Below, piece by piece: positions 30,199-40,541 of a DNA stretch of 64,000 bases (position 1 is the first letter of the stretch; each line of letters starts with the position of its first letter). The stretch is from the NCBI RefSeq assembly GCF_001668675.1, contig NZ_LZKQ01000045.1, positions 20,316 to 84,315 of the forward strand. Reading direction: 5' to 3'. The notes below the pieces were generated by a model, which ran no database searches, had not been told where the DNA came from, and saw only the letters and a list, made by a program, of their open reading frames with translations. The position numbers were made by a program, and so were the translations under genes. The stretch comes from Mycobacterium asiaticum (lineage in GTDB: Bacteria > Actinomycetota > Actinomycetes > Mycobacteriales > Mycobacteriaceae).

Positions 30199-31587
30199 AT
30201 GAAACGGCTCTCGAGTGTTGACGCGGCGTTTTGGTCGGCCGAAACCGCAGGCTGGCATATGCACGTCGGTGCGCTGGCGATTTGCGATCCCAGCGACGCG
30301 CCCGACTACAGCTTCCAGCGACTGCGTGAATTGCTGATCGAGCGGCTACCGGAGATCCCGCAACTGCGCTGGAAGGTCACCGGGGCGCCGCTCGGCCTGG
30401 ACCGGCCGTGGTTCGTCGAGGACGACGAACTCGACATCGACTTCCACGTCCGCCGCATCGGTGTGCCGGCTCCCGGCGGCCGGCGCGAGGTCGACGAACT
30501 CGTCGGCCGGCTGATGTCCTACAAGCTGGACCGCTCCCGGCCGCTGTGGGAACTGTGGGTCATCGAGGGCGTCAAAGGCGGACGCGTCGCCACCCTGACC
30601 AAGATGCACCACGCCATCGTCGATGGTGTCTCCGGTGCCGGGCTGGGTGAGATCCTGCTGGACATCACGCCCGAACCGCGGCCGCCCCAGAAGGAAACGG
30701 TCGGCTTCGTCGGGTTCACCATCCCGGGGCTCGAGCGGCGCGCGCTCGGCGCCCTGATCAACGTCGGCATCATGACCCCGTTCCGCATCGCCCGGTTGTT
30801 GGAACAGACGGTGCGGCAGCAGATCGCGGCGCTGGGCGTCACCAGGCCGTCGCGTTATTTCGACGCCCCCAAGACCCGGTTCAACGCGCCGGTGTCGCCG
30901 CACCGGCGGATCACCGGCACCCGCGTCGAGCTGGAGCGGGCCAAAAAGGTCAAGGACGCCTTCGGGGTCAAGCTCAACGACGTGGTGCTGGCGCTGGTGG
31001 CCGGTGCGGCTCGCGAATACCTGGAAAAGCACGACGAACTGCCCTACAAGCCGCTGATCGCGCAGATTCCGGTGTCCACCCGCACCGATGACAACCAATC
31101 GGATGTCGGCAACCAGATCAGCTCGATGACGGCGTCACTGGCGACCGACATCGACGACCCGGCCGAACGGCTGCGGGCGATTCACAAGAGCACGCAGAAC
31201 GCGAAGGAAATGGCCAAGGCCCTCTCGGCGCACCAGATCATGGGGCTCACCGAGACGACGCCGCCCGGGCTGCTGCAACTGGCCGCCCGCGCGTACACCG
31301 CCAGCGGCCTGTCGCGCAACCTGGCACCGATCAACCTGGTCGTCTCCAACGTGCCCGGTCCGCCGATGCCGCTGTATATGGCCGGCGCCAAACTCGAATC
31401 GCTGGTGCCGCTCGGACCGCCGGTGATGGACGTCGCCCTGAACATCACCTGCTTCTCCTACCAGGGATACCTGGATTTCGGGTTTGTCACGACACCGGAA
31501 GTGGCCAACGACATCGACGAGATGGCCAAGGCGATCGAGCCCGCGCTGGCCGAGCTGGAGCGCGCGGCCGAGAAGTTGGACGACTAA
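30199..31587 (+). CDS. Wax ester synthase / diacylglycerol acyltransferase family (Rv1425 homologue)
   Basis: Membrane-associated acyltransferase expected to join acyl-CoA with diacylglycerol or fatty alcohol for storage lipid. The 462-residue protein has the catalytic motif HHAIVDG at 137-143, preceded by [10 protein letters not shown], and the later segments [16 protein letters not shown] and [20 protein letters not shown], all typical of WS/DGAT. ATG at 30199 is preceded by GGTCGGGGG; GTG at 30175 would add eight residues. The stop overlaps the lipO stop on the other strand by four bases. Confidence 0.94.
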   Translation: MKRLSSVDAAFWSAETAGWHMHVGALAICDPSDAPDYSFQRLRELLIERLPEIPQLRWKVTGAPLGLDRPWFVEDDELDIDFHVRRIGVPAPGGRREVDELVGRLMSYKLDRSRPLWELWVIEGVKGGRVATLTKMHHAIVDGVSGAGLGEILLDITPEPRPPQKETVGFVGFTIPGLERRALGALINVGIMTPFRIARLLEQTVRQQIAALGVTRPSRYFDAPKTRFNAPVSPHRRITGTRVELERAKKVKDAFGVKLNDVVLALVAGAAREYLEKHDELPYKPLIAQIPVSTRTDDNQSDVGNQISSMTASLATDIDDPAERLRAIHKSTQNAKEMAKALSAHQIMGLTETTPPGLLQLAARAYTASGLSRNLAPINLVVSNVPGPPMPLYMAGAKLESLVPLGPPVMDVALNITCFSYQGYLDFGFVTTPEVANDIDEMAKAIEPALAELERAAEKLDD

Positions 31588-32873
31588 CCGACCTGACCGT
31601 TGGCTGACGGCGGATTCGTCACGTACACCCAGGACAGAAATCGGGCGACCGCGTCGGCGGCCTTGTGCGCCCGCGGCGAGCCGAAGATGTCGAATGCGTG
31701 CTGGGCGTTGGGCAACTCGGCGTAGGCCACCGGCGATTTCGATACCGCGCGCAGCTCCTCGACGAACTCCTGTGCCTCTTGGACCGGGATCAGTGAGTCG
31801 TCGGTCCCATGTAGGACGAAAAACGGTGGCGCGTCGGGCTTCACATAGCGGATCGGTGACGCGTCGACATAGATGTCGCGGTGCGTGCTGAATTTCTTTT
31901 TGACAACCAGCTTTTCGAGGATCTCGACGAATGCCGCGCGCCCCGGCGCGTCGGTGGAGAACCAGTCGTAGCGGCCGTAGAACGGCACCGCCGCCACCAC
32001 CGATGTGTCGGCATCCTCGAAGCCGGGCTGGAACTTGGGGTCGTTCTCGGTCAGCGCCGCCAGCGCGGTCAGGTGACCGCCGGCCGAACCCCCGCTGATC
32101 GCAACGAAATTCGGGTCCCCGCCGTAGGCCGCGATGTTCTCCTTGACCCAGGCGAGCGCCCGCTTGACGTCCACGATGTGGTCGGGCCAGGTGTGCACCG
32201 GCGACACCCGGTAGTTCATCGACACGCACACCCAGCCCCGCGATACCAGTTGCGACATCAGGGGATAGGCCTGCGGGCGGCGCCATCCGATCATCCAGGC
32301 GCCGCCCGGCACCTGCAGCAGGACCGGTGCCTTGCCGTCGCGCTCCAGGTCGCGGCGCCGCCAGATGTCCGCCAGATTGGACCGCCCGTGCGGGCCGTAG
32401 CGGACGATGTTCTCCTTGTCGACGAACCGGCGTCGCGCCATGGTGGTGCGCAACGGCGGATTGCGCCGGCCGGTCTGAGTGGGTTGTGTCGGCAGGGCGG
32501 CGAGCTCTTCGGCGTAGTCGGGACCCAGCTGATCGGAAAGGGCGGCTTCCAGGACCGGCCCCGGGGTGACCAGTCCGCGGTACCCGATCACTCCGAGCAT
32601 CGCCCAGGACGCGGCCGTCAGTGCCAGCGCCACTTTGCCTTTGGGCCCGGCGAAATCCCCGCGCCGGCCACGCCGCAGCGCGTCCAGCGCCGAGGCGGCG
32701 CCGTAGATCAGCGGCACTTCCGATGCCGGCCAGCCGAACCAGAACACCGTGGGGGAGGCGTACGGGTTACGGGTGAGTGGCCGTAATCCGTTGGCGGCGT
32801 TGACAACCTCTACCGCGGCGCGGGTCAGCGGCCGGGGCCGACGCAGTTCGCGCAATACCCGTCGGACGTTCAT
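31584..32873 (-). CDS. lipO: Alpha/beta-hydrolase esterase LipO
   Basis: A 429-residue esterase with an N-terminal membrane-associated part (hydrophobic stretches at about 43-62 and 80-102) and a hydrolase core from about residue 170. The core has PGGAWMIGW, the nucleophile elbow [26 protein letters not shown] for the acid and [10 protein letters not shown] for the histidine. It is the last gene of a minus-strand set with fadD12 and an acyltransferase; its ATG overlaps the fadD12 stop (ATGA). Activation, transfer and hydrolysis of acyl groups are thus encoded together. Confidence 0.92.
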   Translation of the reverse strand: MNVRRVLRELRRPRPLTRAAVEVVNAANGLRPLTRNPYASPTVFWFGWPASEVPLIYGAASALDALRRGRRGDFAGPKGKVALALTAASWAMLGVIGYRGLVTPGPVLEAALSDQLGPDYAEELAALPTQPTQTGRRNPPLRTTMARRRFVDKENIVRYGPHGRSNLADIWRRRDLERDGKAPVLLQVPGGAWMIGWRRPQAYPLMSQLVSRGWVCVSMNYRVSPVHTWPDHIVDVKRALAWVKENIAAYGGDPNFVAISGGSAGGHLTALAALTENDPKFQPGFEDADTSVVAAVPFYGRYDWFSTDAPGRAAFVEILEKLVVKKKFSTHRDIYVDASPIRYVKPDAPPFFVLHGTDDSLIPVQEAQEFVEELRAVSKSPVAYAELPNAQHAFDIFGSPRAHKAADAVARFLSWVYVTNPPSANGQVG

Positions 32874-34492
32874 GAACCACTCACCCGGGCTTTCAGCTCG
32901 TTGCGCAGGATCTTGCCGGTGCTGCCGCGGGGCAGCTCGTCTAGCACCGTGATCGAGCGGGGGACCTTGTAGTTGGCGAGGTTTTCGCGGACGTGCTGCT
33001 TCAACGTTTCCTCGGTGGCCGAGGCGCCGGATTCCAGCACCACGAACGCTGCCAATCGTTGACCGTACTGCTCGTCGTCGACACCGATCACCGACGCCTC
33101 GGCAACCTCGGGATGACTCGCGAGGGTCTTCTCCACTTCGATCGGATAGATGTTCTCCCCGCCGGAGACGATCATCTCGTCGTCCCGGCCGACCACGAAC
33201 AGTCGGCCGTTCTCGTCGAGGTAGCCGACATCCCCGGACGACATGAAACCGGCGTGGAAATCCTTTGTCTTGCCGGATGTATACCCGTCGAACTGCGTGT
33301 CGTTACGGACATAGATCGTGCCGACCTCGCCGGTTGGCAGTTCGTTGAAATCCGAGTCCAGGATGCGGACTTCGGTTCCGCCCGCAGGACGGCCGGCGGT
33401 GTCGGGGGCCGCACGCAGATCCTCGGGCGTGGCCGTCGCAATCATGCCGGCCTCGGTGGCGTTGTAGTTGTTGTAGATGACATCGCCGAACTGATCCATG
33501 AAGGCGATCACCACGTCCGGCCGCATCCGCGACCCCGAGGCGGCGGCGAACCGCAATGACCTTCCGCTGTAACGGTTGCGGACCTCGTCGGGCAGCTCCA
33601 TGATTCGGTCGAACATCACCGGCACCACCGCAAGGCCGGTGGCCTGGTGACGGTCGATGAGCTCCAGCGTCGCTTCCGGGTCGAACTTGCGCCGGGTCAC
33701 GATCGTGCACGCCATCGACGCGGCGAAGATCAACTGCGAGAACCCCCACGCGTGGAACATGGGCGCCACAATCACGACGGTCTCCTCGGTGCGCCACGGG
33801 GTGCGGTCCAGGATCGCCTTCAGCGTGCCCAGCCCGGCGCCGCCGCCAGACTGCTTGGCGCCCTTGGGGCTTCCGGTAGTGCCGGAGGTGAGCAGGATCA
33901 TCTTGCCCTTGTTGCCGGTGCGCTCGGGACGCTGCCCGGCATGATCGGCGATGAGCTTCTCCACCGTCAGGCCTTGCGGCTCGTCGGCCCAGGCCAGAAT
34001 GCGGGTGGCGTCGGACCGGTCGGTCATCGCGCGGTCGACCGTCGCGGTGAATTCCTCGTCGTAGATGACCGCGTCGACGCCTTCGCGGTTGACCACATCG
34101 GCCATCGCCGGACCGGCGAAGGACGTGTTGAGCAGCACCACATCGGAGCCGATGCGGTTGGAGGCCACCAGCGATTCGACAAAGCCGCGGTGGTTGCGGC
34201 ACATGATGCCAATGACTTTCGGTTGCCCGGTCGGCAACTTCTGCAGGGCCGTGGCCAGTGCGTTGATTCGTTCGTCCAGCTGCCGCCAAGTCAGGGTGCC
34301 GAGCTCGTCTATCAAGGCCGGACGGTCCGGGCAGCGTTGGGCTGCTCCGGCGAAACCGACCGTCATCGCCATTCCCTCGCGGCGCATCGCCGCGGCCATC
34401 TTGACGTAGCGGTCGGGCCGCATGGGTGCGATCACCCGGGCGCGCCGGAACGTGTCGATGATGCCGAGGGCTTGTTCGAATCGAGATGCCAT
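32870..34492 (-). CDS. fadD12: Fatty-acyl-CoA ligase FadD12
   Basis: Activates fatty acids to acyl-CoA through an acyl-adenylate. The 540-residue ANL-family enzyme has the P-loop-like LLTSGTTGSPKGAKQ, the adenine site YNNYNATEAGMI, the hinge region SSGDVGYLDENGRLFVVGRD and the C-terminal catalytic lysine context PRGSTGKILRNELKA. Residues 1-40 form a basic leader of the kind common in mycobacterial FadD proteins. ATG at 34492. It starts four bases or fewer from the acyltransferase stop, so the three genes form an operon. Confidence 0.94.
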   Translation of the reverse strand: MASRFEQALGIIDTFRRARVIAPMRPDRYVKMAAAMRREGMAMTVGFAGAAQRCPDRPALIDELGTLTWRQLDERINALATALQKLPTGQPKVIGIMCRNHRGFVESLVASNRIGSDVVLLNTSFAGPAMADVVNREGVDAVIYDEEFTATVDRAMTDRSDATRILAWADEPQGLTVEKLIADHAGQRPERTGNKGKMILLTSGTTGSPKGAKQSGGGAGLGTLKAILDRTPWRTEETVVIVAPMFHAWGFSQLIFAASMACTIVTRRKFDPEATLELIDRHQATGLAVVPVMFDRIMELPDEVRNRYSGRSLRFAAASGSRMRPDVVIAFMDQFGDVIYNNYNATEAGMIATATPEDLRAAPDTAGRPAGGTEVRILDSDFNELPTGEVGTIYVRNDTQFDGYTSGKTKDFHAGFMSSGDVGYLDENGRLFVVGRDDEMIVSGGENIYPIEVEKTLASHPEVAEASVIGVDDEQYGQRLAAFVVLESGASATEETLKQHVRENLANYKVPRSITVLDELPRGSTGKILRNELKARVSGS

Positions 34493-34495
34493 GGC

Positions 34496-35305
34496 TCAGC
34501 CCAGGATCGGGAATCGACGCTTGGCGGCCAGCTTGTTCAGCCCCTCCTGCATGACCGACCGCACGTGCTCGTCGACCTCGTCGACGTCGGGGTTTTCGCC
34601 GAATTGCGCTTTGATGTCGATCGGTTCCAGCACCTGCATCACGATCTTGGCGGGCAGCGGGAGGTTGGGCGGTATCGCGGCGCTGAACCCGAACGGGAAC
34701 CCGAACGACAGGGGCAGGATGTCGCTGCGCACCAGTCGTTTCAGGCCCAGCCGCTGGGCCAGCCAGGTGCCGCGACTCAGGTACAGCTGGGTCTCCTGGC
34801 CGCCGATGCCCACCAGCGGCACGATCGGCACACCCGCTTCGATCGCGGTTCGCACGTACCCCTTGCGGCCGTTGAAATCAATGGTGTTCTCGGCAGTGGT
34901 GGGCCGATAGGCGTCGTAGTCACCGCCGGGGAAGACGACGACCACGCCCCCGGACCGCAGCGCCTGCGCGGCGTTCTCACGATTGGCCCGGATGTAGCCG
35001 GTCTTGCGGAAGAAGTCACCGGTAACACCCATGAAGAGGATGTCGTGGCTCAGCGTCAGGACGGGGCGGTCGAAGCCGAACTTGTCATAGAAGCCCATGC
35101 TGAAGATCGGGACGTCCATCGGGAACTGGCCGCCGGAGTGATTTGCCACCACCAGCGCTCCGCCGTCGGGAAACGAGTCCAGGCCGTGCACCTCGGCGCG
35201 GAAGTACGTCTTGAGGATGGGCCGCATCACGCTGATCAGGCGCTGGGTCAACCCAGGGTCGAACTTGCCGATGTCTCCGACGTCCAGGCTGTCGCTCTCG
35301 CTCAC
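34496..35305 (-). CDS. PlsC-like lysophospholipid acyltransferase (Rv1428c homologue)
   Basis: A 269-residue acyltransferase of the monoacylglycerol-acyltransferase-like branch. The catalytic block is VVANHSGGQFPMD, where the usual HX4D spacing is widened to H-x7-D, a known branch variant. The second block VVVFPGGDYDAYRPT and the third GVPIVPLVGIGGQET follow in order. It is the first gene of the fadD12-lipO operon and probably uses the acyl-CoA that FadD12 makes. ATG at 35305; it diverges from the PucR-type regulator gene with 164 bases between. Confidence 0.88.
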   Translation of the reverse strand: MSESDSLDVGDIGKFDPGLTQRLISVMRPILKTYFRAEVHGLDSFPDGGALVVANHSGGQFPMDVPIFSMGFYDKFGFDRPVLTLSHDILFMGVTGDFFRKTGYIRANRENAAQALRSGGVVVVFPGGDYDAYRPTTAENTIDFNGRKGYVRTAIEAGVPIVPLVGIGGQETQLYLSRGTWLAQRLGLKRLVRSDILPLSFGFPFGFSAAIPPNLPLPAKIVMQVLEPIDIKAQFGENPDVDEVDEHVRSVMQEGLNKLAAKRRFPILG

Positions 35306-35469
35306 TGAGGCTCCCTCGGGCTATCCTCGCGGCCCCCTTGCCGTCGAGTCCCTAGATGGTAGCGACCAGCGTTTGCTCGGCGTAACAAAGGCGGCACCGA
35401 GCAAAGGCCTCCCATTGTTGCGCACGGGGGAGCACAGTTGGGGCAGCACAGCGAAGAAGGGACACGGGA

Positions 35470-36720
35470 ATGACCGGAGTCGGCGCTCCACCCATTTCGG
35501 TGATCGTTCGGCGGATCGACAAATGTCGCGACCAGCTCATCGATGAGTTGTTCGAGAAGATGCGAGTGGAAATCCAGGGGCTCGACTACGACGCGCGGAT
35601 GACTGATCTGTGGCGGGCGAGCCTCACCGAGAACTTCATCGCAGCCATCAACTATCTGGATCGGGATGCGCCCACGGCCCTGCTGGAGGCACCGCCGGCG
35701 GCGTTGGCATACGCTCGCGCGGCCGCGCAGCGCGACGTCCCCCTGGCGCCGCTGGTGCGCGCCCATCGGCTGGGGCTCGCCGCGTTCCTGGAGGTGGCGA
35801 TGCGGCACGCGTCGGCGCTGGAGCCCGCGCAGCAAGCGCCCACGATCATCGAGCTGGTCAACCGCTCCGGTCGCCTTACCGACTTGGTTGCCGACCAGTT
35901 GATCGCAGCCTACGAGGCAGAACACGATCTTTGGCTGAGCCGCCGCGGCGGGCTGCAACAGCAATGGATCGGCGAATTGCTCGCCGGTGCGCCGGTTGAC
36001 GTTTCGCGCGCCGAGCGGGCGTTGCGTTATCGGTTGGACGTCCGGCACATCGCCGCGGTGGCGTGGGTGCCGCCCACGGTGCCTGGGGCCGAGGTCGTGG
36101 CGTTGTTCGACGGGGTTCGCTCGCTGATCACCGGGGAACTCGGGTCGGCGGTGGATTCATTGATGGTGCCGACCGACGAGCATGAAGCCAGGCTCTGGTT
36201 TGCGCCGGGCCGACCGCTCGACGCCGCGCGGCTGCGTTTTGCGCTCGCGTCGGCGAAGCTTCCGGTGCGCCTGGCGTTCGGTCGGGTTGAGCAGGGGCTG
36301 CACGGCTTCCGTGCATCGATGGAGCAGGCCCAGCGAGCCAAGACGGTGGCCGTCGCCGGATGCGATCGGTTCGGCGACCGGGTCGTCTTCTACCGCGATC
36401 TCGTCCCAATAACCTTGATGGCCAACGATCTAGAGGAACTCCGCCGTTACGTCGGCGATGTCTTGAACGGCCTTGCCGTCGACGACGAGCGCGGCGAATG
36501 GTTACGTGAGACGCTGCGGCAGTTCCTGTCCCTGAATCGCAGCTACGTTGCCACCGCCCAGGCGATGACGCTGCACCGCAACACGATTCAGTACCGTGTC
36601 GGGCAGGCAATGGAATTGTCCGGACAGAGCTTCGACGACCCGGACGCGGTGTTCAGGGTGCAGGTGGCGCTAGAGGTGTGCCGGTGGATGGCTCCGGGGG
36701 TGCTGCGCGCGGCCAGGTAG
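35470..36720 (+). CDS. PucR/CdaR-type transcriptional regulator (Rv1429 homologue)
   Basis: A 416-residue regulator with an N-terminal all-helical sensory part, a central GGDEF-like degenerate domain at about 180-300, and a C-terminal PucR helix-turn-helix (LRETLRQFLSLNRSYVATAQ, MTLHRNTIQYRVGQAMELSG) around residues 340-390. PucR proteins usually sense small metabolites and control neighbouring genes. Its divergence from the acyltransferase-fadD12-lipO operon makes that operon a natural target, but no operator is evident. ATG at 35470 is preceded by an AAGGGA ribosome site. Confidence 0.88.
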   Translation: MTGVGAPPISVIVRRIDKCRDQLIDELFEKMRVEIQGLDYDARMTDLWRASLTENFIAAINYLDRDAPTALLEAPPAALAYARAAAQRDVPLAPLVRAHRLGLAAFLEVAMRHASALEPAQQAPTIIELVNRSGRLTDLVADQLIAAYEAEHDLWLSRRGGLQQQWIGELLAGAPVDVSRAERALRYRLDVRHIAAVAWVPPTVPGAEVVALFDGVRSLITGELGSAVDSLMVPTDEHEARLWFAPGRPLDAARLRFALASAKLPVRLAFGRVEQGLHGFRASMEQAQRAKTVAVAGCDRFGDRVVFYRDLVPITLMANDLEELRRYVGDVLNGLAVDDERGEWLRETLRQFLSLNRSYVATAQAMTLHRNTIQYRVGQAMELSGQSFDDPDAVFRVQVALEVCRWMAPGVLRAAR

Positions 36721-36813
36721 CCGCAGTTTTGTGCCGCGCGCACGAACGCGAGCCCAAGCTTCGTTATCCCGGCACCTGGTCGGCAAACGGCACCCGTCGA
36801 TATCGTGCTGGGC

Positions 36814-37149
36814 ATGACCGCCGTTACAAGCAATTATCAACGGCCACATGAGTTTTCGCTGACACCGTGGCCCAACATCGACCGGGCCGACCGCAAGCAC
36901 CCGAACGCCGACCATCGCCAGGCGGCGTACTTCGTCACCATGCTCACTGCGCACCTCCGTCGGATAGATCGCCGGATCGTCAGATGTCGCGCCGCTATCC
37001 ATTCCGCCGAGGTGGCCGGTGACATCGAAAACATCCATGGATTTCGCGGCTTGCTCGAAGACGAGCAGCAGGAGCGCGAGGCTGTCGAAGTCTGGCTGGG
37101 CAACCTCCGGCGGCGCTTTTGCTCGCCCGGCGGCGGCGAGCTGCCCTGA
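36814..37149 (+). CDS. Small conserved-looking hypothetical protein
   Basis: A 111-residue basic protein of unknown function starting MTAVTSNYQRPHEFSLTPWP. It contains a helical segment rich in Arg, His and Glu (FVTMLTAHLRRIDRRIVRCR, LLEDEQQEREAVEVWLGNL) that could form a coiled coil. Codon use is GC-rich at the third position like real genes here, and the opposite strand makes less sense. ATG at 36814 was preferred over 36805. No domain is recognised and neighbours give no hint. Confidence 0.55.
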   Translation: MTAVTSNYQRPHEFSLTPWPNIDRADRKHPNADHRQAAYFVTMLTAHLRRIDRRIVRCRAAIHSAEVAGDIENIHGFRGLLEDEQQEREAVEVWLGNLRRRFCSPGGGELP

Positions 37150-37357
37150 GCCCTCTGCGGGCGCGGATCTCGGGCAACCACCCGTTGAGCCGGTGGGCCG
37201 TCTGCAGGGCATCTGAGGGGTAGCCTGCAGGCGATTCCGCCGGTAACGGGCTGGGAAATGGTCCGCGTCCGTACGAGTACGGCTGGGCTGCCGCGGGTAT
37301 TGCCACGCCGGATAGATTTGGACTCGCCGAAGTTTCCGAACAAGAAGCGAGGTCGCC

Positions 37358-39112
37358 ATGGGATTCATGTCACCGGACCTTCCTGATGTCGACCGTGACA
37401 GCTGGCCGACGCTGCCTCGGGCGACCCGATTGCAGGTGGTGACCCGGCATTGGGCGGAGAACGGATTCGGCACGCCGTACGCGGTCTACCTGCTCTACCT
37501 GCTCAAGATCGTCCTCTACGTGGCGGTCCCCGCGGCCATCATTTCGCTGACGCCCGGGTTGGGCGGGCTGGGCCGGATCGGCGAGTGGTGGACGCAGCCG
37601 ATCGTGTATCAGAAGGCCATCATCTTCACTCTGCTGTTCGAAGTCCTGGGGCTGGGCTGTGGCTCGGGTCCGCTCACCGGGCGGTTCATGCCGCCGATCG
37701 GCGGTGCCTTGTACTGGTTGCGCCCGAAGACAATTCGGCTTCCGCCGTGGCCCGGCAAGGTTCCGTTCACCAGTGGCGACTCCCGCAGCGTCGTCGACGT
37801 CGTGCTGTACGCGGTCGTCTTGCTCGGCGCGGTGTGGGCGCTGCTGGCTCCTGGCGACGGGCCGGTGACCGGCGCCGGTGACGTCGGATTGCTCAACCCG
37901 CTCCTGGTCGTCCCGACGATCGTCGCGCTGGCGCTGCTGGGATTACGCGACAAGACCGTCTTTTTGGCCGCCCGCGGCGAGCACTACTGGCTCAAGCTGT
38001 TCGTGTTCTTCTTCCCGTTCGCCGACCAGGTCGCGGCCTTCAAGCTCATCATGCTGCTGCTGTGGTGGGGTGCCGCGACCTCCAAACTCAATCACCATTT
38101 CCCTTACGTCGTGTCGGTGATGACGAGCAACAACGCCCTGCTGCGCAGCAGGCTGTTCAATCCGGTCAAACGCCGGATGTACCGCGACCACGTCAACGAC
38201 CTGCGGCCGACCATCATCCCTAAGCTGATGGCCCACGTCGGCGGTACCACAGCGGAATTCATCGTGCCGACGGTGCTGGTGTTCATCGCCGGAGACCAGC
38301 CCTGGCGGTGGTTCCTCATCGGGTTCATGGTGGTCTTCCACCTCAACATCCTGTCCAACCTCCCGATGGGAGTTCCGTTGGAGTGGAACGTTTTCTTCAT
38401 CTTCTCGCTGTTCTATCTGTTCGGCCATTACGGCTCCATCCGGGCCATCGACCTGAAATCGCCGCTGTTGCTGGCCTTGGTGCTTATCTCGGCGACCGTC
38501 GCGGTGGTGGGCAACTTCTTCCCCGAGAAGATCTCGTTCCTGCCGAGCATGCGGTACTACGCCGGCAACTGGGCCACCAGTGTGTGGTGCTTCCGCGAGG
38601 GCGCCGAGGACAAGATCGAGGCCAACGTCGTGAAAAGCTCTGCGCTGGTGGTCAATCAGTTGGCCAAGCTCTACGACGATGCGACCGCCGAGATCATGGC
38701 CGACAAGACTGCCGCGTTCCGGGCCATGCACACACACGGACGCGCGCTCAACGGCTTGCTGCCCCGCGCGATCGACGACGAGTCCGCCTACAAGATCCGG
38801 GAGGGAGAAATCGTGGCCGGCCCGCTGGTCGGCTGGAACTTCGGCGAGGGCCACCTGCACAACGAACAGCTGCTGGAAGCGGTCCAGCGGCGGTGCAACT
38901 TCGCCGAGGGTGAGGTTCGCGTGATCGTCCTGGAAGGCCAGCCGATCCATATTCAGAAGCAGTGGTACCGGATTTTGGACGCCAAGACCGGATTGATCGA
39001 GTCCGGCTATGTCGAGGTGGCCGACATGCTCAGTCGCCAACCTTGGCCGGAGCCCGGTGATGAGTTCCCGGTGCACATCACCACCGAGCCCGTCGTGCAC
39101 GGCACCTCATGA
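37358..39112 (+). CDS. DUF3556 integral membrane protein (Rv1431 homologue)
   Basis: A 584-residue membrane protein with about nine hydrophobic segments between residues 45 and 400, then a soluble C-terminal part of about 180 residues. Conserved-looking blocks include GLGCGSGPLTGRFMPPIGG, LLWWGAATSKLNHHFPYVVS and NLPMGVPLEWNVFFIFSLF. Function is unknown; the histidine-containing KLNHHFPY block in a membrane segment could bind metal, but that is speculation. ATG at 37358 follows GAAGCGAGG. The next gene, a flavin dehydrogenase, begins seven bases after its stop, so the two probably act together. Confidence 0.85.
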   Translation: MGFMSPDLPDVDRDSWPTLPRATRLQVVTRHWAENGFGTPYAVYLLYLLKIVLYVAVPAAIISLTPGLGGLGRIGEWWTQPIVYQKAIIFTLLFEVLGLGCGSGPLTGRFMPPIGGALYWLRPKTIRLPPWPGKVPFTSGDSRSVVDVVLYAVVLLGAVWALLAPGDGPVTGAGDVGLLNPLLVVPTIVALALLGLRDKTVFLAARGEHYWLKLFVFFFPFADQVAAFKLIMLLLWWGAATSKLNHHFPYVVSVMTSNNALLRSRLFNPVKRRMYRDHVNDLRPTIIPKLMAHVGGTTAEFIVPTVLVFIAGDQPWRWFLIGFMVVFHLNILSNLPMGVPLEWNVFFIFSLFYLFGHYGSIRAIDLKSPLLLALVLISATVAVVGNFFPEKISFLPSMRYYAGNWATSVWCFREGAEDKIEANVVKSSALVVNQLAKLYDDATAEIMADKTAAFRAMHTHGRALNGLLPRAIDDESAYKIREGEIVAGPLVGWNFGEGHLHNEQLLEAVQRRCNFAEGEVRVIVLEGQPIHIQKQWYRILDAKTGLIESGYVEVADMLSRQPWPEPGDEFPVHITTEPVVHGTS

Positions 39113-39119
39113 CCACCTC

Positions 39120-40541
39120 ATGACCAGGGCCGTTGTCGTCGGCGCCGGGCCCAACGGTCTGGCCGCGGCGATCCACCTGGCCCGGCAGGGCATCGAGGTC
39201 CAGGTGCTGGAAGCCCAAGATGCGATCGGCGGCGGAGCGCGCTCGGGTGAACTGACGGTGCCCGGGGTCATCCACGACCATTGCTCGGCATTTCATCCGC
39301 TCGGTGTCGGCTCCCCGTTCTGGAAAGAGGTCGACCTCACGAGCTACGGCCTCACCTGGAAGTGGCCTGAAGCCGACTGCGCACACCCGCTGGACGACGG
39401 TAGCGCCGGCATGCTCTACCAGTCCGTCGTCAAGACCGCCAAGGGGCTGGGCGCCGACCGCCGTCGGTGGCGGGCCGCCCTGGGCGGTTTGGCATCCGGG
39501 TTCGACGACCTTGTCGAGGACCTGCTGCGCCCGGTGATCAACATTCCGCGTCATCCGCTGCGCCTGGCCCTGTTCGGTCCGCGCGCGGTGCTACCGGCCA
39601 CCGCGGTGGCGGGATGGTTCCGCACCGAGCAGGCGCGGGCCCTGTACGGCGGCGCCGCGGCGCATGCCTATACCCGGCTGGACCGGCCGCTGACGGCATC
39701 GCTCGGGTTGATGGTTCTGGCCAGCGGTCATCGCTACGGCTGGCCGGTCGCCGAGGGCGGCTCCGGATCCATCACCCGGGCTCTGGGCGCGGCCCTGGAC
39801 GCCGCCGGTGGACGCGTGAGCACCGGTGTGACGGTGCGCAGCCGCCGCGACATCCCGACCGCCGACATCGTCATGCTCGACCTCAGCCCCGTCCAGGTGC
39901 TGGACCTCTACGGCGACGCGATGCCCACCCGCATCAGACGGTCGTATCGCCGCTATCGCGAAGGGTCGTCGGCGTTCAAGGTGGATTTCGCGATCGAAGG
40001 CGACATCCCGTGGACGAACCCGGACTGCGGGCGCGCCGGCACGGTCCATTTGGGCGGCAGCTTCGACGAGATCGCCGACACCGAGCGGCGGCGGGCGGCG
40101 GGCACGATGGTGGAGCGGCCGTTTGTCCTGCTCGGTCAGCAGTACCTGGCCGACCGCTCGCGATCGGCGGGCAATATCAACCCGATCTGGGCATACGCGC
40201 ATGTGCCGTTCCGCTACACCGGCGATGCCACCGCCGCCGTCGTCGACCAGATCGAGCGGTTCGCTCCCGGGTTCCGCGACCGCGTCGTCGCCACCGTCAG
40301 CACCGGGACCGCCGATCTGCAATCACGCAACCCCAGCTACATCGGTGGTGACATCATCGGCGGGGCCAACGACCGCCTGCAGATCCTGTTCCGGCCTCGC
40401 ATTGCCCTCGACCCGTACGCCATCGGCGTTCCGGGCGTCTACCTGTGCTCACAGTCCGCGCCCCCAGGAGCCGGAATCCATGGACTGTGCGGGTATCACG
40501 CCGCCGAATCCGCGTTGCGGTGGCTTCAACATCGGCGCTGA
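39120..40541 (+). CDS. FAD-dependent dehydrogenase, phytoene desaturase-like (Rv1432 homologue)
   Basis: A 473-residue flavoprotein with the FAD motif VVVGAGPNGLAAAIHLARQG, then LEAQDAIGGGARSGE, and the C-terminal FAD segment GVYLCSQSAPPGAGIHGLCG. The family includes carotenoid desaturases and amine oxidases. ATG at 39120 begins the Rossmann strand directly, and the length equals what I remember of Rv1432. Coupling to the upstream DUF3556 membrane protein suggests a hydrophobic substrate. It ends before a 476-base interval with no supported gene. Confidence 0.9.
   Translation: MTRAVVVGAGPNGLAAAIHLARQGIEVQVLEAQDAIGGGARSGELTVPGVIHDHCSAFHPLGVGSPFWKEVDLTSYGLTWKWPEADCAHPLDDGSAGMLYQSVVKTAKGLGADRRRWRAALGGLASGFDDLVEDLLRPVINIPRHPLRLALFGPRAVLPATAVAGWFRTEQARALYGGAAAHAYTRLDRPLTASLGLMVLASGHRYGWPVAEGGSGSITRALGAALDAAGGRVSTGVTVRSRRDIPTADIVMLDLSPVQVLDLYGDAMPTRIRRSYRRYREGSSAFKVDFAIEGDIPWTNPDCGRAGTVHLGGSFDEIADTERRRAAGTMVERPFVLLGQQYLADRSRSAGNINPIWAYAHVPFRYTGDATAAVVDQIERFAPGFRDRVVATVSTGTADLQSRNPSYIGGDIIGGANDRLQILFRPRIALDPYAIGVPGVYLCSQSAPPGAGIHGLCGYHAAESALRWLQHRR

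Noticed and set aside
33647..35308. Open frame of about 550 codons on the plus strand opposite fadD12 and the acyltransferase
   Set aside because: It spans two real genes on the other strand and reads as composition-driven sequence.
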